In this document: positions 50,216 to 58,525 of the stretch, piece by piece
Numbering within the stretch: position 1 is the first letter of the stretch
Layout of the letters: every line of letters starts with the position of its first letter
Source of the DNA: Streptomyces sp. NRRL S-455
GTDB taxonomy: Bacteria; Actinomycetota; Actinomycetes; Streptomycetales; Streptomycetaceae
Assembly (NCBI RefSeq): GCF_000717875.1
Contig: NZ_JOCT01000011.1
Span: 186,001-250,000 of the forward strand
Direction: 5' to 3'
Length of the DNA: 64,000 nucleotides
The notes under the pieces: generated by a model
The model's input: only the letters and a program-made list of their open reading frames with translations
The model's database searches: none
What the model was told of the DNA's origin: nothing
Program-made: the position numbers and the translations under genes

Positions 50216-51298
50216 ATGGGCATGCTGACGATCGGCGCGTTCGCCAGGGCGTGCCGGCTCTCGCCGAAGGCGCTGCGCCTGTACGACGAGCTGGATCTGC
50301 TGCGGCCTGCCCGGGTGGACCCGGACACCGGCTACCGGTACTACGCGGCCGAACAGCTGGAGCAAGCCCGGCTGGTGGCGTGGCTGCGCCGGCTGGGCAT
50401 GCCGCTGGCCGAGATACGCCAGGTGTGCCGCGTGCACGACAGCGACTCCACGGCCGCCGCCCGGGAGATCCGCGCCTATTGGGCGCGGGTCGAGGCGGAG
50501 ACGGCGGTACGGCGGGACCTCGCCGCTTTCCTGGTCGATCACCTGACGGCGGACTCCTCGGAGTCCGGAAGGGACACCATGATGCTGGAACTGCGTTACT
50601 CCGCCCACTCGGACACCGGCCGCGTGCGCCCGGCCAACCAGGACACGGCGTACGCGGGTACGCGCCTGCTGGCCGTGGCCGACGGGTTCGGACCGGCGGG
50701 CGCGCCCGCGAGCAGCGCCGCCGTGGAGGCACTGCGCTTCCTGGACACGGACGAGATCCCGGCCGGCGGGATCCTCAACGTCCTGGAGGACGCGGTGCGG
50801 TGCGCGGCCCAGGCCGTCCGGGACGTGGCCGACGGCAACGACGACATCGGCACGACGCTGACCGCCCTGCTGTGGACCGGATCGCGGCTGGCCCTGGTGC
50901 ACATCGGCGACTCCCGCGCCTACCTGCTGCGCGACGGTGAGCTGTTCCGCATCACCCACGACCACACGATGGTCCAGTCGATGGTCGACGAGGGGCGGCT
51001 GACCGCCGAGGAGGCCGGGTCCCACCCGCAGCGCGCCCTGCTGCTGAAGGCCCTGACTGGCGGGAACGCCGACACGCTCCCCGACCTCCGCCTGCACGAC
51101 GCCCACCCCGGCGACCGCTATCTGCTGTGCTCCGACGGTCTGTCGGCGGTCGTCCCCGAGGAGCGGATCCGGGACCTCCTCGCGTCCTGTCCCGCCCCGC
51201 AGACGACGGTCGAGTCCCTGGTCGCCGCGGCGAACGACGCCGGTGGTCCCGACAACGTCAGCTGTGTGGTCGCGGACCTGCTGGCAGCGGCGGCCTGA
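50216..51298 (+). CDS. MerR regulator fused to a PP2C-type phosphatase
   Basis: 360 residues from ATG 50216 (MLTIG at 50222 is possible). Residues 1-110: MerR winged helix IGAFARACRLSPKALRLYDELDLLRPARVDPDTGYRYYAAEQLEQARLV plus the coiled-coil dimer helix. Residues 125-358: complete PP2C domain with ANQDTAYAG (metal D), AVADGFGPAGA, LVHIGDSRAYLLRDGELFRITHDHTMVQ, YLLCSDGLSAVV and GGPDNVSCVVADLL, i.e. a Ser/Thr phosphatase. A transcription factor carrying a phosphatase could couple effector binding to dephosphorylation. An upstream MerR-type promoter signal supports self-activation. Confidence 0.9.
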   Translation: MGMLTIGAFARACRLSPKALRLYDELDLLRPARVDPDTGYRYYAAEQLEQARLVAWLRRLGMPLAEIRQVCRVHDSDSTAAAREIRAYWARVEAETAVRRDLAAFLVDHLTADSSESGRDTMMLELRYSAHSDTGRVRPANQDTAYAGTRLLAVADGFGPAGAPASSAAVEALRFLDTDEIPAGGILNVLEDAVRCAAQAVRDVADGNDDIGTTLTALLWTGSRLALVHIGDSRAYLLRDGELFRITHDHTMVQSMVDEGRLTAEEAGSHPQRALLLKALTGGNADTLPDLRLHDAHPGDRYLLCSDGLSAVVPEERIRDLLASCPAPQTTVESLVAAANDAGGPDNVSCVVADLLAAAA

Positions 51299-51301
51299 CC
51301 G

Positions 51302-52009
51302 CTACCGCTCCTCCCCCGGCTCCCAGTCCAGCAGCCGCACCTTGGCCACCGTACGGACGTGACGCCGCATGGCCGCCGCCGCCCGCCGTGGGTCCTGGTC
51401 GGCGATCGCGTCCAGGATGGCCTGGTGCTGGGACAGGGAGCGGGTGGGGCGGCCGGGCTGGCGGAGGGACTCGGTGCGGCTCTCGGCGATCTGCTCGGCG
51501 ATGGAGCGCATGAACTCGGCGAGCAGACCGCTGTGGGCCGCCGCCGTCACGGCCGCGTGGAACAGCCGGTCGCCCTCGACGCCGTGACCGCCCGCCTCGA
51601 TCTCCTCCACCATGTGCGCGAGCGCCGACCGCATGGCGACCAGGTCGTCCTCCGTGCGCCGCTCGGCGGCCAGTTCGGCGAGCTTCGTCTCCAGCGCCTC
51701 CCGCGCCTCCAGGACGTCGGGCAGGCGCCGGCGGCGTTCGACCATCCGCTCGACGGGTTCGGTGTCGAGACTGTCCCGCACGAGGTACGTGCCACCGCCG
51801 TGCCGTGCCTCCACCAGGCCCTGGACCTCCAGCACCACGATCGCCTGCTTCACCGAGGCCCGGCTCACCCCGAGCCGCTGGGCCAGGTCCCGCTCGGGCG
51901 GCAGCCGGTCGCCGGCGCGCAGGCCGCCCTCGGCGACGTACTGGCGCAGCCGCTCCAGCACCTGTTCGTAGAGGCGCTGTTTCGTCATGGGGCGCAGGGC
52001 GTCGGTCAC
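51302..52009 (-). CDS. matR: GntR/FadR-family regulator of malonate genes (MatR-like)
   Basis: 235 residues from GTG 52009 (GAGAGGGGG upstream; ATG 51988 is the alternative). Winged helix of the FadR group: LYEQVLERLRQYVAEGGLRAGDRLPPERDLAQRLGVSRASVKQAIVVLEVQGLVEARHGGGTYL; C-terminal FCD domain with FHAAVTAAAHSGLLAEFM and HQAILDAIADQDPRRAAAAMRRHVRTV. Divergent from the malonate transporter, exactly the place of MatR in the rhizobial mat operon, so it probably represses malonate uptake until malonate or malonyl-CoA appears. Dyads lie in the shared gap. Confidence 0.88.
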   Translation of the reverse strand: MTDALRPMTKQRLYEQVLERLRQYVAEGGLRAGDRLPPERDLAQRLGVSRASVKQAIVVLEVQGLVEARHGGGTYLVRDSLDTEPVERMVERRRRLPDVLEAREALETKLAELAAERRTEDDLVAMRSALAHMVEEIEAGGHGVEGDRLFHAAVTAAAHSGLLAEFMRSIAEQIAESRTESLRQPGRPTRSLSQHQAILDAIADQDPRRAAAAMRRHVRTVAKVRLLDWEPGEER

Positions 52010-52058
52010 GGGGTCCCCCTCTCGCCGGGAGGGTAACACCGGCGCCCTCCAATGGCCG

Positions 52059-52150
52059 AGTGGCTGAACCAATTCTTGCCCGACCCCTTGACGGGCGATC
52101 GGGCCGCGCCCACGCTGTTCGACCAACGCACCTCAAGTGGCTCAGCCACT
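52059..52150. promoter_or_regulatory. Repeated TGGCT-N-A-CCA sites upstream of the malonate operon
   Basis: AGTGGCT-C-AGCCACT (52136-52150) is a perfect 15-base dyad; GAGTGGCTGAACCAATTC (52059-52076) contains a related TGGCTGAACCA. They lie in the 199-base divergent gap between the GntR and transporter genes and are candidate GntR operators. Confidence 0.55.
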
Positions 52151-52208
52151 CGTCCACTGCCGGCGAGGTGCTCCCTGTCAGCTCCGGGGCCCAACGACGG
52201 GAGCCCGT

Positions 52209-53660
52209 ATGTCCCCCGAACTCATATCGATCCTCGTCCTCGTCGTGGTGTTCGTCATCGCCACCACCCGTTCCGTCAACATGGGCGCACTCGCCTTCGC
52301 CGCCGCCTTCGCGGTCGGCGGGCTCGTCGCCGGTCTCGACGCGGACGGCATCTTCGCCGGTTTCCCCGGCGACCTGTTCGTCGTCCTGGTCGGCGTCACG
52401 TACCTCTTCGCCATCGCCCGCGCCAACGGCACCACCGACTGGCTGGTGCACGCGTCCGTGCGGCTCGTGCGGGGGCGGGTGGCGCTCATCCCCTGGGTGA
52501 TGTTCGCGCTGACCGGCGCGCTCACGGCGATCGGCGCGGTCAGTCCGGCCGCGGTGGCGATCGTGGCGCCGATCGCGCTCAGCTTCGCCACGCGTTACGG
52601 GATCAGTCCCCTGCTGATGGGCGCGATGGTCGTCCACGGCGCCCAGGCGGGCGGCTTCTCCCCGATCAGCATCTACGGCTCCATCGTCAACGGCATCGTG
52701 GAACGCGAGAAGCTGCCGGGCAACGAGGTGGTCCTGTTCCTGGCGTCCCTGGCGGCGAACCTCGTGATCGCGGGGGTGGTGTTCGTGCTGTGCGGGGGGC
52801 TGAAACTGGGGACCGCCCCAGCTGCGCCCACGGGCCCAGCCGCCGGCACAGACCCAGCCGCCGGCACAGGCCCAGCCGCGGGCACAGGCTCAGCTGCCGG
52901 CACAGACCCAGCTGCGGGCAGTCGTGCCGCTGGGGCGATGGGGGTCCCCCCTGCTCGAGCGAAGCCGAGAGCTTGGGGGAGGGTGGGCGCAGCGGCACCT
53001 CGCACCGCCGAGTTGCGGTCCCACCCCACAGCGCCCGCCACGCCCGGCACCGAGACCTTCACCCTCACCCCATCCCGCACAGCCACCCTCACCTCCCTCA
53101 TAGCCCTGGTCATCGCAGTCCTGGTCTTCGACCTCGACGCCGGCCTCACCGCCATCACCCTCGCCGTCATACTCAGCACCGCCTGGCCGGAGGACAGCCG
53201 CAAGGCAACAGGCCAGATCGCCTGGCCAACGGTTCTCCTCATCTGCGGCGTCCTCACCTACGTAGGCGTCCTGGACGAAATGGGCACGATCACCTGGGCC
53301 GGCGAGGGCGTCGGCAGCATCGGCATCCCCCTGCTCGCAGCCGTCCTGCTCTGCTACATCGGCGCCCTGGTCTCCGCGTTCGCCTCCTCCGTCGGAATCA
53401 TGGGCGCCCTCATCCCCCTGGCCGTCCCGTTCCTGGAACAGGGCGAGATCGGCGCCATCGGCATGGTGGCCGCGCTCGCCGTCTCGGCGACGGTCGTCGA
53501 CGTCAGCCCGTTCTCGACCAACGGCGCACTCGTCCTCGCCGCCGCCCCGGACGTCGACCGCGAGCGTTTCTTCCGGCAGCTGATGGTGTACGGAGGAATC
53601 GTGGTCGCGGTCGTCCCCGCGGCGGCGTGGCTGGTGATGGTCGTCCCCGGCTGGGGATAG
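52209..53660 (+). CDS. matC: Malonate/dicarboxylate carrier MatC-like with repeat insert
   Basis: 483 residues, ATG 52209. N-terminal MatC_N region: MSPELISILVLVVVFVIATTRSVNMGALAFAAAFAVGGLVAG, GFPGDLFVVLVGVTYLFAIARANGTTDWLV, ALTGALTAIGAVSPAAVAIVAPIAL; C-terminal half repeats the pattern with FASSVGIMGALIPLAVPFLE. Twelve or so helices; SLC13/MatC-type sodium- or proton-linked uptake. The middle cytoplasmic loop (about residues 205-270) is not conserved in families I know: it consists of GPAAGTD-type tandem repeats and then the dispersed repeat copy C, inserted in frame. The loop position explains why the insertion is tolerated. Operon: MatB 81 bases later. Confidence 0.85.
   Translation: MSPELISILVLVVVFVIATTRSVNMGALAFAAAFAVGGLVAGLDADGIFAGFPGDLFVVLVGVTYLFAIARANGTTDWLVHASVRLVRGRVALIPWVMFALTGALTAIGAVSPAAVAIVAPIALSFATRYGISPLLMGAMVVHGAQAGGFSPISIYGSIVNGIVEREKLPGNEVVLFLASLAANLVIAGVVFVLCGGLKLGTAPAAPTGPAAGTDPAAGTGPAAGTGSAAGTDPAAGSRAAGAMGVPPARAKPRAWGRVGAAAPRTAELRSHPTAPATPGTETFTLTPSRTATLTSLIALVIAVLVFDLDAGLTAITLAVILSTAWPEDSRKATGQIAWPTVLLICGVLTYVGVLDEMGTITWAGEGVGSIGIPLLAAVLLCYIGALVSAFASSVGIMGALIPLAVPFLEQGEIGAIGMVAALAVSATVVDVSPFSTNGALVLAAAPDVDRERFFRQLMVYGGIVVAVVPAAAWLVMVVPGWG
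52833..52922 (+). repeat. 18-bp tandem repeat in the transporter loop
   Basis: Five units of GRCYCAGCYGCSGGCACA at 52833, 52851, 52869, 52887 and 52905, encoding PAAGT(D/G) repeats. The last unit (GACCCAGCTGCGGGCAGT) is also the start of the outer dispersed repeat, which suggests the tandem array grew by duplication of that repeat's left edge. Confidence 0.85.
52913..53018 (+). repeat. Dispersed GC-rich repeat, copy C, with nested 44-bp element
   Basis: Outer repeat TGCGGGCAGTCGTGCCGCTG plus GGGC (52913-52936), then the 44-base inner element GATGGGGGTCCCCCCTGCTC ... GAGAGCTTGGGGGA (52937-52980), then outer again GGGTGGGCGCAGCGGCACC ... GTTGCGG (52981-53018). The inner element sits about 13 bases to the left of its site in copy B. 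In this gene it is translated as AMGVPPARAKPRAWGR, a different frame from copy B. Confidence 0.88.
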
Positions 53661-53687
53661 CCGGCCGATGACCCGATGTCCCACGGA

Positions 53688-53726
53688 CAGCCAGACAGCT
53701 CAGGCAGACAGCTCAGCCAGACAGCT
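53688..53726 (+). repeat. 13-bp tandem triplicate before matB
   Basis: CAGCCAGACAGCT, CAGGCAGACAGCT and CAGCCAGACAGCT follow each other directly and end one base before the ribosome site AAGGAG (53727-53732) of matB. Odd for a leader; it may affect translation or reflect replication slippage. Confidence 0.85.
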
Positions 53727-53741
53727 AAGGAGATGTGACGC

Positions 53742-55196
53742 GTGACCCCTCTCTTCCCGGCCCTGACCGACGCCCCCGCCGACCGGCCGGCCGTACGGTT
53801 CGGCGAGCGCTCGCTGACCTACGGAGAGCTCGCCGCGGCGGCCGGTGCGACAGCCGGACGCATCCGGGATGCCCGGCGGGTCGCCGTCTGGGCGACGCCC
53901 ACCATGGAGACGGCCGTCGCCGTCGTCGCCGCGCTGCTGGCCGGCGTGCCCGCCGTGCCGCTCAATCCGAAGTCGGGCGAGAAGGAGCTCGGGCACATCC
54001 TGTCCGACAGCGCGCCCGGCCTGGTGCTCACCGCCCCGGACGACCAGCTCCCCGCCCCCGTACGGGATCTGCCCCGCCTCGACGTCGACGTGCACGGCAC
54101 CGGCCCCGCCCCGGCCGACGCCGCCGACGCCGCCGACGAGTCCGCCCCGGCCCTGATCGTCTACACCTCCGGCACCACCGGCCCGCCCAAGGGCGCCGTC
54201 ATCCCGCGCCGGGCGATCGCCTCGACCCTGGACGCGCTGGCCGACGCCTGGCAGTGGACCGGCGACGACGTCCTCGTGCACGGACTGCCGCTGTTCCACG
54301 TGCACGGCCTGGTCCTGGGCACCCTCGGCCCGCTGCGGCGCGGCGGATCGCTGCGGCACCTGGGCCGTTTCACCACCCAGGGCGTCGCCCGCGAGCTGAA
54401 CTCCGGCGCGACCATGCTGTTCGGCGTGCCGACGATGTACCACCGCATCGCGGAGGCGGTGACCGGCGACCCCGAGCTGGTCAAGGCGCTGACCGGGGCA
54501 CGGCTGCTGGTGTCCGGTTCCGCCGCGCTGCCCGTGCACGACCACGGCCGGATCGCGACCGCGACCGGGCGACGCGTGATCGAGCGCTACGGCATGACCG
54601 AGACGCTGATGAACACCAGCGTCCGCGCCGACGGCGAGGCCCGCCCGGGCACGGTCGGCGTGCCGCTGCCGGGTGTGGAGCTGCGGCTGGTCGAGGACGA
54701 CGGCTCGGAGGTCACCGCGTACGACGGGGAGACGGTCGGCGAGATCCAGGTGCGCGGCCCGAACCTGTTCACCGAGTACCTCAACCGGCCCGACGCCACC
54801 ACCGCCGCCTTCACCGCCGACGGCTGGTTCCGCACCGGCGACATGGCGGTGCGCGACCTCGACGGCTACGTCCGGATCGTCGGCCGCAAGGCCACCGATC
54901 TGATCAAGAGCGGCGGATACAAGATCGGGGCGGGTGAGATCGAGAACGCGCTGCTGGAGCACCCGGGCGTGCGGGAGGCCGCCGTCACCGGGGAGCCGGA
55001 CGCCGACCTGGGCGAGCGGATCGTGGCGTGGATCGTCCCGGCGGACCCCGGGTCGCCGCCCGCCCTGGAGGAGTTGGCCGACCACGTGGCCCAGCGGCTC
55101 GCCCCGCACAAGCGCCCGCGGGTCGTCCACCACCTGGACGCGCTGCCCCGCAACGACATGGGGAAGATCATGAAGCGGGCACTGGCCCATGGCTGA
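53742..55196 (+). CDS. matB: Malonyl-CoA synthetase (MatB)
   Basis: 484 residues from GTG 53742 (AAGGAG at 53727-53732). ANL superfamily: A3 motif ALIVYTSGTTGPPKGAVIPRR, A5 VIERYGMTETLMNTS, A7/A8 GWFRTGDMAVRDLDGYVRIVGRKATDLIKSGGYKIGAGEIENALLEHPGV and the A10 lysine in PRNDMGKIMKRAL. It forms malonyl-CoA from malonate, CoA and ATP. Short for the superfamily, as MatB is, and syntenic with the structurally studied S. coelicolor SCO2444, as far as I recall. It supplies malonyl-CoA for polyketide and fatty acid synthesis. Confidence 0.93.
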   Translation: MTPLFPALTDAPADRPAVRFGERSLTYGELAAAAGATAGRIRDARRVAVWATPTMETAVAVVAALLAGVPAVPLNPKSGEKELGHILSDSAPGLVLTAPDDQLPAPVRDLPRLDVDVHGTGPAPADAADAADESAPALIVYTSGTTGPPKGAVIPRRAIASTLDALADAWQWTGDDVLVHGLPLFHVHGLVLGTLGPLRRGGSLRHLGRFTTQGVARELNSGATMLFGVPTMYHRIAEAVTGDPELVKALTGARLLVSGSAALPVHDHGRIATATGRRVIERYGMTETLMNTSVRADGEARPGTVGVPLPGVELRLVEDDGSEVTAYDGETVGEIQVRGPNLFTEYLNRPDATTAAFTADGWFRTGDMAVRDLDGYVRIVGRKATDLIKSGGYKIGAGEIENALLEHPGVREAAVTGEPDADLGERIVAWIVPADPGSPPALEELADHVAQRLAPHKRPRVVHHLDALPRNDMGKIMKRALAHG

Positions 55197-56529
55197 GCGT
55201 CTCTCCGCCCGCGAGGTCGTCGCCGCCGTCACGGACGAATCGACCTTCGCCGAACTCCCCGCGGTGCTACGGGACGCCGGCCCGGACGGCCCGCTCTCCT
55301 GGCCGGGCTACGACGCCTCGCTGGCTCGTGCCGCCGAACGCACCGGCGAGCAGGAGTCCGTCGTGTGCGGCACCGCCCGCGTCGGCGGCGTCCGGGCCGT
55401 GCTGATCGCGTTCGAGTTCGGCTTCCTCGGCGGCTCCCTCGGCCGGCGAACCGGCGACCGGCTGGAGGCGGCGTACACGTACGCCCGTGAGCACCACCTC
55501 CCCGTCGTGCCGCTGGTCGCCACCGGTGGCAGCCGGATGCAGGAGGGCATGCTCGCGCTGGCCCAGCTCCAGCGGGTGGCCCGCCAGTCGGCGCTGACCC
55601 GTCAGGCCGGTCTGGCCCAGGTCGCCGTCCTGCGCGACCCGACCACCGGGGGCGGCTGGGCCACGCTGGGCGCGGGTGCCGACGTGGTGCTCGCGCTGCC
55701 CGGCGCCCAGGTCGGCTTCGCCGGCTCGCGGGTGCGGCCGGCGGACGCTGACCCGGCCGCGTACACGGCGGAGGCACAGGTCGCGGCGGGGGCGGCGGAC
55801 GCGGTCGTACGGCCCGAGGAACTGCGCGAGACGCTGGGGCGGTGGCTGCGGCTGCTGACGTGCCCGTCCACCACGCCCGCACCGCCGCCGGAACCGCTCG
55901 GCGACACCGCGGTGCTGCCCGCCACCGGCTGGGACGCCGTCCGGCGGGCCCGCTCGCCCCGGCGCCTACGCGCCGCCGCCTATCTGGACACCTATTTCAC
56001 CCACCGGGTCCCGGTCAGCGGCGACCGCTGCGGCGGCACGGACCCGGACGGCATGCTGTGCGGGTTCGGCGAGCACGGGGGCCGTACGGTCGCGTACGCG
56101 GCGCAGACCGGGGCCGCGACCCGCCCGGCCGGCTACCGGACCGCCGCCCGGCTGATCCGCCTCGCGGACCGGCTGGGCATCCCGGTGCTGACCCTCGTGG
56201 ACACCCCGGGCGCCGCCAATGACGCGGAAGCCGAGCGGCAGGGCGCGGGCGCGGCGATCGCCGACCTGTTCGGGGCGGTGGCGTCCGCCCGTACGCCGGT
56301 GACGACGCTGGTGATCGGCGAGGGCGGCTCGGGCGGCGCGCTGGCCCTGGCCGCGCCCGGCAACACGTGGGCCACGCCGGACAGTTACTTCTCGGTGATA
56401 GCGCCGGAACTGGCGGCGGCCATCCTCAAGCGACCGCCGCGGGAGGTCGAGGCGACGGCGGACCAGCTCCGCATCCGGCCGCAGGACTTGGTGGAGCTGG
56501 GGGTGATCCGGGGGATCGCCGGGCGGTGA
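55189..56529 (+). CDS. Fused acetyl-CoA carboxylase-type carboxyltransferase (beta+alpha)
   Basis: 446 residues, overlapping matB by eight bases. First half (beta-like) GVRAVLIAFEFGFLGGSLGRRTGDRLEAAY, VPLVATGGSRMQEGMLALAQLQRV and the oxyanion-type GGGWATLGAGADVVLALPGAQVGFAG; second half (alpha-like) LIRLADRLGIPVLTLVDTPGAANDAEAERQG, LVIGEGGSGGALALAAPGNTW and APELAAAILKRPPRE. The two oxyanion-hole elements are kept. Neither biotin carboxylase nor biotin carrier is encoded here. Given that rhizobial mat operons have a malonyl-CoA decarboxylase in this position, a (de)carboxylation of malonyl-CoA by this carboxyltransferase, with BCCP encoded elsewhere or as in MdcD/MdcE, is plausible. Confidence 0.85.
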   Translation: MAERLSAREVVAAVTDESTFAELPAVLRDAGPDGPLSWPGYDASLARAAERTGEQESVVCGTARVGGVRAVLIAFEFGFLGGSLGRRTGDRLEAAYTYAREHHLPVVPLVATGGSRMQEGMLALAQLQRVARQSALTRQAGLAQVAVLRDPTTGGGWATLGAGADVVLALPGAQVGFAGSRVRPADADPAAYTAEAQVAAGAADAVVRPEELRETLGRWLRLLTCPSTTPAPPPEPLGDTAVLPATGWDAVRRARSPRRLRAAAYLDTYFTHRVPVSGDRCGGTDPDGMLCGFGEHGGRTVAYAAQTGAATRPAGYRTAARLIRLADRLGIPVLTLVDTPGAANDAEAERQGAGAAIADLFGAVASARTPVTTLVIGEGGSGGALALAAPGNTWATPDSYFSVIAPELAAAILKRPPREVEATADQLRIRPQDLVELGVIRGIAGR

Positions 56530-56581
56530 TCCCCCGTGGTGTGCCACAGCTCGCGACGAGGCCCACCCCGCCGCGCTCCGG

Positions 56582-57183
56582 TCACCTTCCCGGAGCCGGT
56601 GGGAACTGGGACAGCATCTGCCGCCACACCTCGCCGACGACCACCAGGTCGCCCCATGAACCGTCCGCGAAGTGGAAGCGAAGAGTGGCGCTGTGGGGCG
56701 GGCCCCCGGCCCACTCGAGATGCTCGACGCCGAGGACCTGGTCCCTCGGCAGGGTCCAGCCGGTCTCGGACCCCGACTCGCCGATGTAACGACGTGAAGT
56801 CCCGTACGGCCCGACACCAGGAAGCGCCGTACGGATGTGTGGTGAGCCGCGAGCAGCGAGCCGGCGGTGCTCCCCCACCCTCCGTGCAGTGCACGCTTCG
56901 CACGACGGAAAGAGACTTTGTCCAGGAGCCAGTCGAAGAGGTTTCCGATGGGGTCGGTCACGTAGTGGACGGGGGCGAGGACGAGCCAGAACAACCAGTG
57001 CAGGACGCCCTTCTTCGGTTGCCGGGCCACCACGGGGTGCGGCCGCCTGCGACGCGGCGGTGCCTTCGCGCGCCCCGTGCCCCGGCTCGGTCCGAACACC
57101 ACCGGCTGGTCCACGTCGGCGAGTGCCGCTTCGACCTGGCCGCGTACCTCCTGCGTCACCTGCTCCGCCCGATCGTGCGTCAT
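56582..57183 (-). pseudogene. Hypothetical protein broken by a frameshift
   Basis: Begins ATG 57183, MTHDRAEQVTQEVRGQVEAA, and reads through VLHWLFWLVLAPVHYVTDPIGNLFDWLLDKVSFRRAKRALHG to RRFLVSGRTGLHVV. From about 56790 the sensible reading moves to another frame: YIGESGSETGWTLPRDQVLG, HSATLRFHFADGSWGDLVVVGEVWRQML, stop 56582. A missing T at GTCGTTACATC would explain it (the joined product is LHVV-YIGES). One amphipathic/membrane stretch, otherwise soluble; no family known to me. It may be a decayed gene or a sequencing error. The following 264 bases to Mbl hold no gene. Confidence 0.6.
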
Positions 57184-57447
57184 GTCCGCCGCCCCAGCCC
57201 GTCGGCTGTCACGACAACCACAGCACACCAGTACGGCTCACCCGCCGCGTTTCAGGGCCTTTCATGCTTTCTCCACGAACCCGCCGCGGAAGAGCCCCCC
57301 GTTCGGCGGCCCCCCGCCCGGCCCCCTCAGAAAGGCGGTCCCGCCGCTTCCGGCGCACGATGCGAGGGAGGACCGCCGCCCGGCGGCCCCAGTCGAGGCC
57401 CGCCACCTGGCGGCCGCCCACGGTCTGTGCTCTCGGGAGGACCTGCC

Positions 57448-58485
57448 ATGACCGCCAGTCTGGAGCAGTTGCGCCGTTGCCACTTCGCCGTCGACCTGGG
57501 GGCGGCCCGTACCCGCGTCTACGTCAAGGGCGCCGGGCTCGTCGTGGACCAGCCGTCCGCCGCCGCCGTGAACACCCGCACCGGGGCGCTGATCGCGGTC
57601 GGCGAGCTCGCGGAGAAGATGACGGGCCGCACGCCCGACTACATCCGGGTGGTCCGCCCGGTCACCGGCGGCACCGTCGTCGACATCGAGATGGCGCAGC
57701 GCATGCTGCGGCACCTGCTCGGCGACAAGATGCGCCGCAGCCTGCGCCGCAAGCCGATCCTGCGCGCGGCGGCCTGCACCCCGCACGACGCCGACCCGCT
57801 GGCCCAGCGTGCCGCGATCGAGACGCTGGTCGGTCTGGGGGCGCGCCGCGTGGAGCTGGTGGACACGTTGATCGCCGCCGCCATCGGGTGTGGGCTGCCG
57901 GTGGAGCAGCCCGAGGCCACCATGATCATGGTGTGCGGGGCGGCGGCCACCCAGGTGGCCGTGCTGTCCCTCGGTTCGATCGTCACCGCCGAGCGCATCC
58001 CGGTGGGCGGGGAGGCCGTCGACCACGCGATCGTGCAGCACCTGCGGCACGAGCACGAGCTGATGCTGCCCAGTCAGTCGGTACGGCCACTGCAGCTGGC
58101 CCTGTCCGGCAACGGCCTCACCCCGCACGGTCCGGCTTCCACCGAGATCCACGGGCGGGACGTCGCCACCGGTCTGGCCCGTTCCGTGCAGGTCGACACC
58201 GCGGCCGTGCGGGACGCCATCCAGACGCCGCTCACCGCCGTCCTCGACGGCATCGGCCAGGTGCTGCGGGACTGCCCGCCCGACCTGGTGGCCGACCTGG
58301 TCGACCGGGGGATCATGATGGTCGGCGGCAGCGCGCTGCTGCCGGGCCTGGACCAGATGCTGCGGCAGGCGACCGGTATGCCCGTGCACATCGCCGAGCG
58401 TCCGGACGTGTGTGCCGTACAGGGCCTCGGCGCGATGCTGGAGGGCAGGATCGAGCCGCTGACGCTGGATCCGCTGGGGAGTTGA
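57448..58485 (+). CDS. mbl: Mbl, MreB-family actin homologue
   Basis: 345 residues from ATG 57448, GGGAGGA upstream. Actin-fold phosphate motifs: FAVDLGAARTRVYVKGAG (phosphate 1), the central MIMVCGAAATQVAVLSLGSIV (phosphate 2) and MMVGGSALLPGLDQML (adenosine motif). The second motif lacks the usual DIGGGTT Asp and Thr, and the C-terminus is short, as in Streptomyces Mbl (SCO2451) rather than MreB. In Streptomyces this paralogue affects aerial hyphae and spore wall integrity together with MreB. Standing alone here without mreCD. Confidence 0.88.
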   Translation: MTASLEQLRRCHFAVDLGAARTRVYVKGAGLVVDQPSAAAVNTRTGALIAVGELAEKMTGRTPDYIRVVRPVTGGTVVDIEMAQRMLRHLLGDKMRRSLRRKPILRAAACTPHDADPLAQRAAIETLVGLGARRVELVDTLIAAAIGCGLPVEQPEATMIMVCGAAATQVAVLSLGSIVTAERIPVGGEAVDHAIVQHLRHEHELMLPSQSVRPLQLALSGNGLTPHGPASTEIHGRDVATGLARSVQVDTAAVRDAIQTPLTAVLDGIGQVLRDCPPDLVADLVDRGIMMVGGSALLPGLDQMLRQATGMPVHIAERPDVCAVQGLGAMLEGRIEPLTLDPLGS

Positions 58486-58525
58486 GTGACCGGGGAGGCC
58501 CCCAAGGCGCCGTGGCGGCCGCTCC

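Noticed and set aside
52833..52922. CRISPR-like array
   Set aside because: 18-base units follow each other without spacers and encode PAAGT repeats; it is a coding tandem repeat.
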